From Acidobacteriota bacterium (GTDB taxonomy: Bacteria > Acidobacteriota > Terriglobia > Terriglobales > Acidobacteriaceae): 33,013 nt of DNA. Positions 30,078 to 33,013 of the stretch are shown here, in pieces (position 1 is the stretch's first letter; the number at the start of each line of letters is the position of its first letter). The notes under the pieces are model-generated. The model worked only from the letters and a program-made list of their open reading frames with translations. It made no database searches and was not told the DNA's origin. The stretch spans positions 8,528-41,540 of the forward strand of contig JABDHA010000034.1 in NCBI GenBank assembly GCA_013285705.1, in the 5' to 3' direction. A program made the position numbers and the translations under genes.

Positions 30078-32066
30078 TTAGGTGAATAAAAATTCCTTGG
30101 TCCGCAATTCTTTCACTGTATCGCGCAGCTTGGCAGCCTTTTCAAACTCAAACTTCTTCGCCGCCTCGCGCATATCGGATTCCAGCTTGCCAATATAAAC
30201 ATCCAGCTCCTGCTGCGACTTGAACTCCGGCATCTCATCCGATTCTTCCGTCAAATCCGCATAGTCGGCCTTGAGTATCTGAGCGAGCGACATATCCGAC
30301 GCGCGAATCACCGAAGTAGGCGTAATGCCATGCTCCTCGTTGTAGGCATGCTGGACCTCACGACGCCGCGAAGTCTCATCCATCGCCTGTTTCATCGAGT
30401 CCGTGATGCGATCGGCATACAGAATCGCGCGCCCGCTTACGTGGCGCGCCGCTCGTCCCATCGTCTGAATCAGCGATCCAGCCGAGCGCAGAAATCCCTC
30501 TTTGTCCGCATCCAGAATCGCTACCAGCGAAACCTCCGGCAGATCGAGCCCTTCGCGCAGCAGGTTGATGCCGATCAGCACGTCATACTCGCCCTTGCGC
30601 AGATCGCGGAGCAGCCGCACGCGCTCCAGCGTCTCAATCTCCGAATGCATGTAACGGCAGCGCACGCCAACCTCGGTGTAATAGCCGGCAAGATCTTCGG
30701 ACATGCGTTTCGTCAACGTCGTTACCAGCACGCGCTCGTTCTTCGCTGCGCGGTCGCGAATCTCCGCTAGCAGATCGTCAATCTGCCCGCGCACCGGGCG
30801 TATCTCGACCTGGGGATCAATCAATCCAGTAGGACGAATAATCTGCTCAACCACAACCCCCGCCGACTTCGTCAACTCATAGGGTCCCGGAGTAGCCGAC
30901 ACATACACCAGCTGGTTCGTCCGAACCTCAAACTCGTCGAACTTCAGCGGACGGTTATCCATTGCCGACGGCAGCCGGAACCCATAGTCCACTAGGTTCT
31001 GCTTACGCGAGCGGTCTCCATGCCACATCCCATGCAGCTGTGGCACTGTCGCATGCGATTCATCAATAAAAAGCATATAGTCGCGCGGAAAATAATCGAG
31101 CAGTGTCGGCGGAGGCTCACCCGGCAGCCGTCCGGAGAAATGCCGCGAGTAATTCTCAATCCCGTGACAGTACCCGACCGACTTGATCATCTCGAGGTCG
31201 AAGCGCGTGCGCTGATGAATGCGCTGTGACTCCACCAGCCGCCCCTGCGATTCCAGCTCCTTTTCCCACCACTCCAGCTCTTCAAGGATCGAAGCAATCG
31301 CGCCATTCCGTTTCTCCGGCTTCACCACATAATGGCTCTTCGGATAAATCGGCAGCCGCGCAAACTTCTGCTTCACCGTTCCAAATAGAGGATCGATCTG
31401 CGCCAGAGACTCCACCTCATCGCCAAACAACTCGATGCGATATGCATTCTCATCGTAAGTAGGGAAGACCTCGATCACATCGCCGCGCACGCGAAACGTC
31501 CCGCGCCGGAAATCCACATCGTTACGCTCGTAAAGAATCTCCACCAGCTTGCGCGTAATATCTTCGCGTCGCACCTTCTGCCCTTTTTCGAGCAGCAGCA
31601 ACATGCCGTAATACGCATCCGGATCGCCGAGGCCGTAAATGCAAGAGACAGACGAGACGATAATCGCATCGCGCCGTTCAAACAACGATCGAGTAGCCGA
31701 AAGCCGCAGCTTGTCCAGCTCTTCGTTGATCGTCGCCTCTTTTTCGATGTAGAGATCGCCCGAAGGAATATAGGCTTCCGGCTGGTAGTAGTCGTAATAC
31801 GAGACAAAATACTCCACCGCATTCGACGGGAAAAATTGCTTGAACTCGTGATACAGCTGCGCCGCCAGCGTCTTGTTGTGCGCCAGAATCAGCGCAGGCC
31901 GGTTCAGCTCCTCGATGATCTTAGCCATCGTGAACGTCTTGCCCGAGCCGGTCACGCCCAGCAGCACCTGGTGCTTCTCACCCGCGCCAATACCCGACAC
32001 CAATTCTTCAATCGCACGCCCCTGATCGCCGCGCGGCTTGTAGTCACTCACTAACTGAAAATCCAT
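30078..32066 (-). CDS. uvrB: Excinuclease ABC subunit B (UvrB)
   Basis: This 662-residue protein is the damage-verifying helicase of nucleotide excision repair. Walker A is GVTGSGKT (37-44). The beta-hairpin that clamps DNA is [12 protein letters not shown] with the following [15 protein letters not shown]. Motif II is [11 protein letters not shown], motif IV-VI regions include [38 protein letters not shown] and [20 protein letters not shown]-terminal UVR domain that contacts UvrC ([30 protein letters not shown], given by its ends) completes a full-length protein. ATG 32066 has GAGGG a few bases upstream. The small GNAT gene follows on the same strand. No SOS box was recognised in the short gap above the start. 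Confidence 0.98.
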   Translation of the reverse strand: MDFQLVSDYKPRGDQGRAIEELVSGIGAGEKHQVLLGVTGSGKTFTMAKIIEELNRPALILAHNKTLAAQLYHEFKQFFPSNAVEYFVSYYDYYQPEAYIPSGDLYIEKEATINEELDKLRLSATRSLFERRDAIIVSSVSCIYGLGDPDAYYGMLLLLEKGQKVRREDITRKLVEILYERNDVDFRRGTFRVRGDVIEVFPTYDENAYRIELFGDEVESLAQIDPLFGTVKQKFARLPIYPKSHYVVKPEKRNGAIASILEELEWWEKELESQGRLVESQRIHQRTRFDLEMIKSVGYCHGIENYSRHFSGRLPGEPPPTLLDYFPRDYMLFIDESHATVPQLHGMWHGDRSRKQNLVDYGFRLPSAMDNRPLKFDEFEVRTNQLVYVSATPGPYELTKSAGVVVEQIIRPTGLIDPQVEIRPVRGQIDDLLAEIRDRAAKNERVLVTTLTKRMSEDLAGYYTEVGVRCRYMHSEIETLERVRLLRDLRKGEYDVLIGINLLREGLDLPEVSLVAILDADKEGFLRSAGSLIQTMGRAARHVSGRAILYADRITDSMKQAMDETSRRREVQHAYNEEHGITPTSVIRASDMSLAQILKADYADLTEESDEMPEFKSQQELDVYIGKLESDMREAAKKFEFEKAAKLRDTVKELRTKEFLFT

Positions 32067-32125
32067 CGGTCCCTCAACTCTTCATGGTAACGGATGCGGC
32101 ATGTCTAGCCTCGCGCCACAAAAAT

Positions 32126-32232
32126 TGTCATCCTGAGCGGAGTCGAAGGACCCGCATGAACAAAGTTCATGCGCTGATTGCCTTGCGAAGCAAGGCCTTG
32201 CATCGAGCAGCACGAAAAAGGGTGGGAAGCAA
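32126..32232. repeat. Module A with two extra perfect hairpins and a truncated module B tail
   Basis: Module A begins GTCATCCTGAGCGGAGTCGAAGG at 32127. Instead of the usual linker there are two perfect stem-loops: GCATGAAC-AAA-GTTCATGC (32154-32172) and GCCTTGC-GAA-GCAAGGC (32180-32196). The B-type right end (AGCACGAAAAAGGGTGGGAAGC) follows, without the left arm. It lies in the divergent gap between uvrB and the GH31 gene. Confidence 0.75.
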
Positions 32233-32281
32233 TACATCTGGTCTAGTCCCAGGCCATCAAGACAATTTATCCTGAAGAGTC

Positions 32282-33013
32282 ATGAAACAAAGCGTATTTG
32301 CTTGCCTTTTGTCATCTGCCATCGCTTTTTCATCCTTTGCAGAAACCCCCAAGCCCACTACGACAGCAGCACCAGAAGCCACCTACAACCCCGTAGCCAA
32401 TCCGCAAGCCGTAGTCACCCAAGGTAACGCGCGCTTCACTGTGCTCACGCCACAACTCATCCGCATGGAATGGGTTGCTGACGGAAAATTTGAAGATCAC
32501 CCGTCCTTCGTCTTCCTCAATCGCCGTTTGCCCGTTCCCAAATTCACGCACCTTTATGAGCAGGTCGGCAATGGCAAGCATCTGACCATCCAGACCAGCG
32601 CCCTCCAGCTCACCTACACCGGTACAGACAAATTCAACGCCGACAACCTCACCATCACCTTCACCCTCGACGGCAAGCAAGTCACCTGGCACCCCGGCAC
32701 CCCCGACACCGGCAACCTGCAGGGAACCACCCGCACCCTCGACGGCGCACTCGGCGGCAAAACGAAAGAGCCCATCGAACCGGGCCTTATCTCCCGCGAC
32801 GGCTGGACCGTAGTCGATGACTCGACGCGCCCGCTCTTCGACTCCGACAACTTCAACTTCACGCAGGGCGAAAACAGCCCGTGGCCGTGGGTCCAGCTGC
32901 GCTCCGCCGGCGACCGTCAGGACTGGTACTTCTTCGGCTACGGCCACGACTACAAACAGGCCCTGCACGACTACGTCGAAGTCGCTGGCCGCATCCCACT
33001 ACCGCCGCGTTTC
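32282..33013 (+). CDS. Glycoside hydrolase family 31 protein, N-terminal part, exported
   Basis: The frame is open through the right edge, giving 244 codons. A signal peptide (SVFACLLSSAIAFSSFAET) is followed by the N-terminal beta-sandwich of GH31 enzymes: ARFTVLTPQLIRMEWVADGKFEDHPSFVFLNR, seen by its key parts ARFTVLT and LIRMEW, then LQLTYTG and GLISRDGWTVVDDS. The conserved DWYFFGYGHDYKQALHDY and AGRIPLPPRF lead into the catalytic barrel, which lies outside. The family includes alpha-glucosidases and alpha-xylosidases acting on plant or storage polysaccharides. ATG 32282 has GAAGAG just upstream. It is divergent from uvrB. Family is well supported; activity cannot be told without the catalytic domain. 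Confidence 0.9.
   Translation, partial: MKQSVFACLLSSAIAFSSFAETPKPTTTAAPEATYNPVANPQAVVTQGNARFTVLTPQLIRMEWVADGKFEDHPSFVFLNRRLPVPKFTHLYEQVGNGKHLTIQTSALQLTYTGTDKFNADNLTITFTLDGKQVTWHPGTPDTGNLQGTTRTLDGALGGKTKEPIEPGLISRDGWTVVDDSTRPLFDSDNFNFTQGENSPWPWVQLRSAGDRQDWYFFGYGHDYKQALHDYVEVAGRIPLPPRF

Noticed and set aside
32330..32968. 212-residue minus-strand frame
   Set aside because: It is antisense to the GH31 N-terminal domain, which has recognisable family segments.

Overview
The window looks like chromosomal DNA of an Acidobacteriota bacterium, probably class Terriglobia (subdivision 1). This is inferred from three things: an 899-residue orphan duplicated FtsX/MacB permease of the type abundant in that phylum, a Ccm set with a non-canonical CcmH, and intergaps packed with GTCATCCTGAGC- and GGGTGCCCCATC-type repeats. 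It is GC-rich. No rRNA, tRNA, transposase, phage gene or CRISPR array was seen.

Layout. At 1-1584 (-) is the N-terminal part of glgX. Positions 1674-6369 (-) hold a tightly packed signalling cassette, read right to left: a CHASE3-GAF histidine kinase, a single-domain Rcp1-like response regulator, a soluble REC-PAS histidine kinase, and a degenerate receiver fused to a DUF3052-like domain. Positions 6428-9513 (-) encode a NitT/TauT-type ABC importer core, with a two-in-one permease and an ATPase carrying a C-terminal extra domain, but no binding protein. A lone receiver-domain protein follows at 9817 (+).

The replication/repair block dnaX - ybaB - recR (all -) lies at 18661-10387. ybaB and recR are separated by about 5 kb carrying an ADOP-type permease (+), a MerR/GyrI-like regulator (-) with a recognisable MerR-type promoter, and a Tat-exported metallo-beta-lactamase-fold hydrolase (-).

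From 18944 to 22864 there are small, mostly exported or membrane proteins: a histidine phosphatase, a five-helix membrane protein, a 77-residue acidic protein, a glycine-zipper protein, a 107-residue secreted protein and a 45-residue basic protein. They are interspersed with repeats.

Positions 27371-23118 (-) form a cytochrome c maturation operon: ccmF, ccmH, a small CcmI-like protein, and an exported Ig/carboxypeptidase-regulatory-like membrane protein. Then come a secreted DUF1080 protein and a secreted seven-motif FG-GAP/VCBS propeller as a two-gene operon (+), a small GNAT acetyltransferase (-), uvrB (-), and the N-terminal part of a GH31 glycosidase (+) running off the right edge.

The most striking non-coding feature is a modular intergenic repeat. 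Module A is GTCATCCTGAGC...GAAGGATCTGC. Module B is a hairpin framed by GGGTGCCCCATC...GGTGGGAAAGCAC. Module C is a palindrome around GGCTTTAGCC. Module B occurs with at least five different inner stems that keep their base pairing through compensatory changes, and every A and B copy seen lies in the same orientation whatever the strand of the neighbouring genes.
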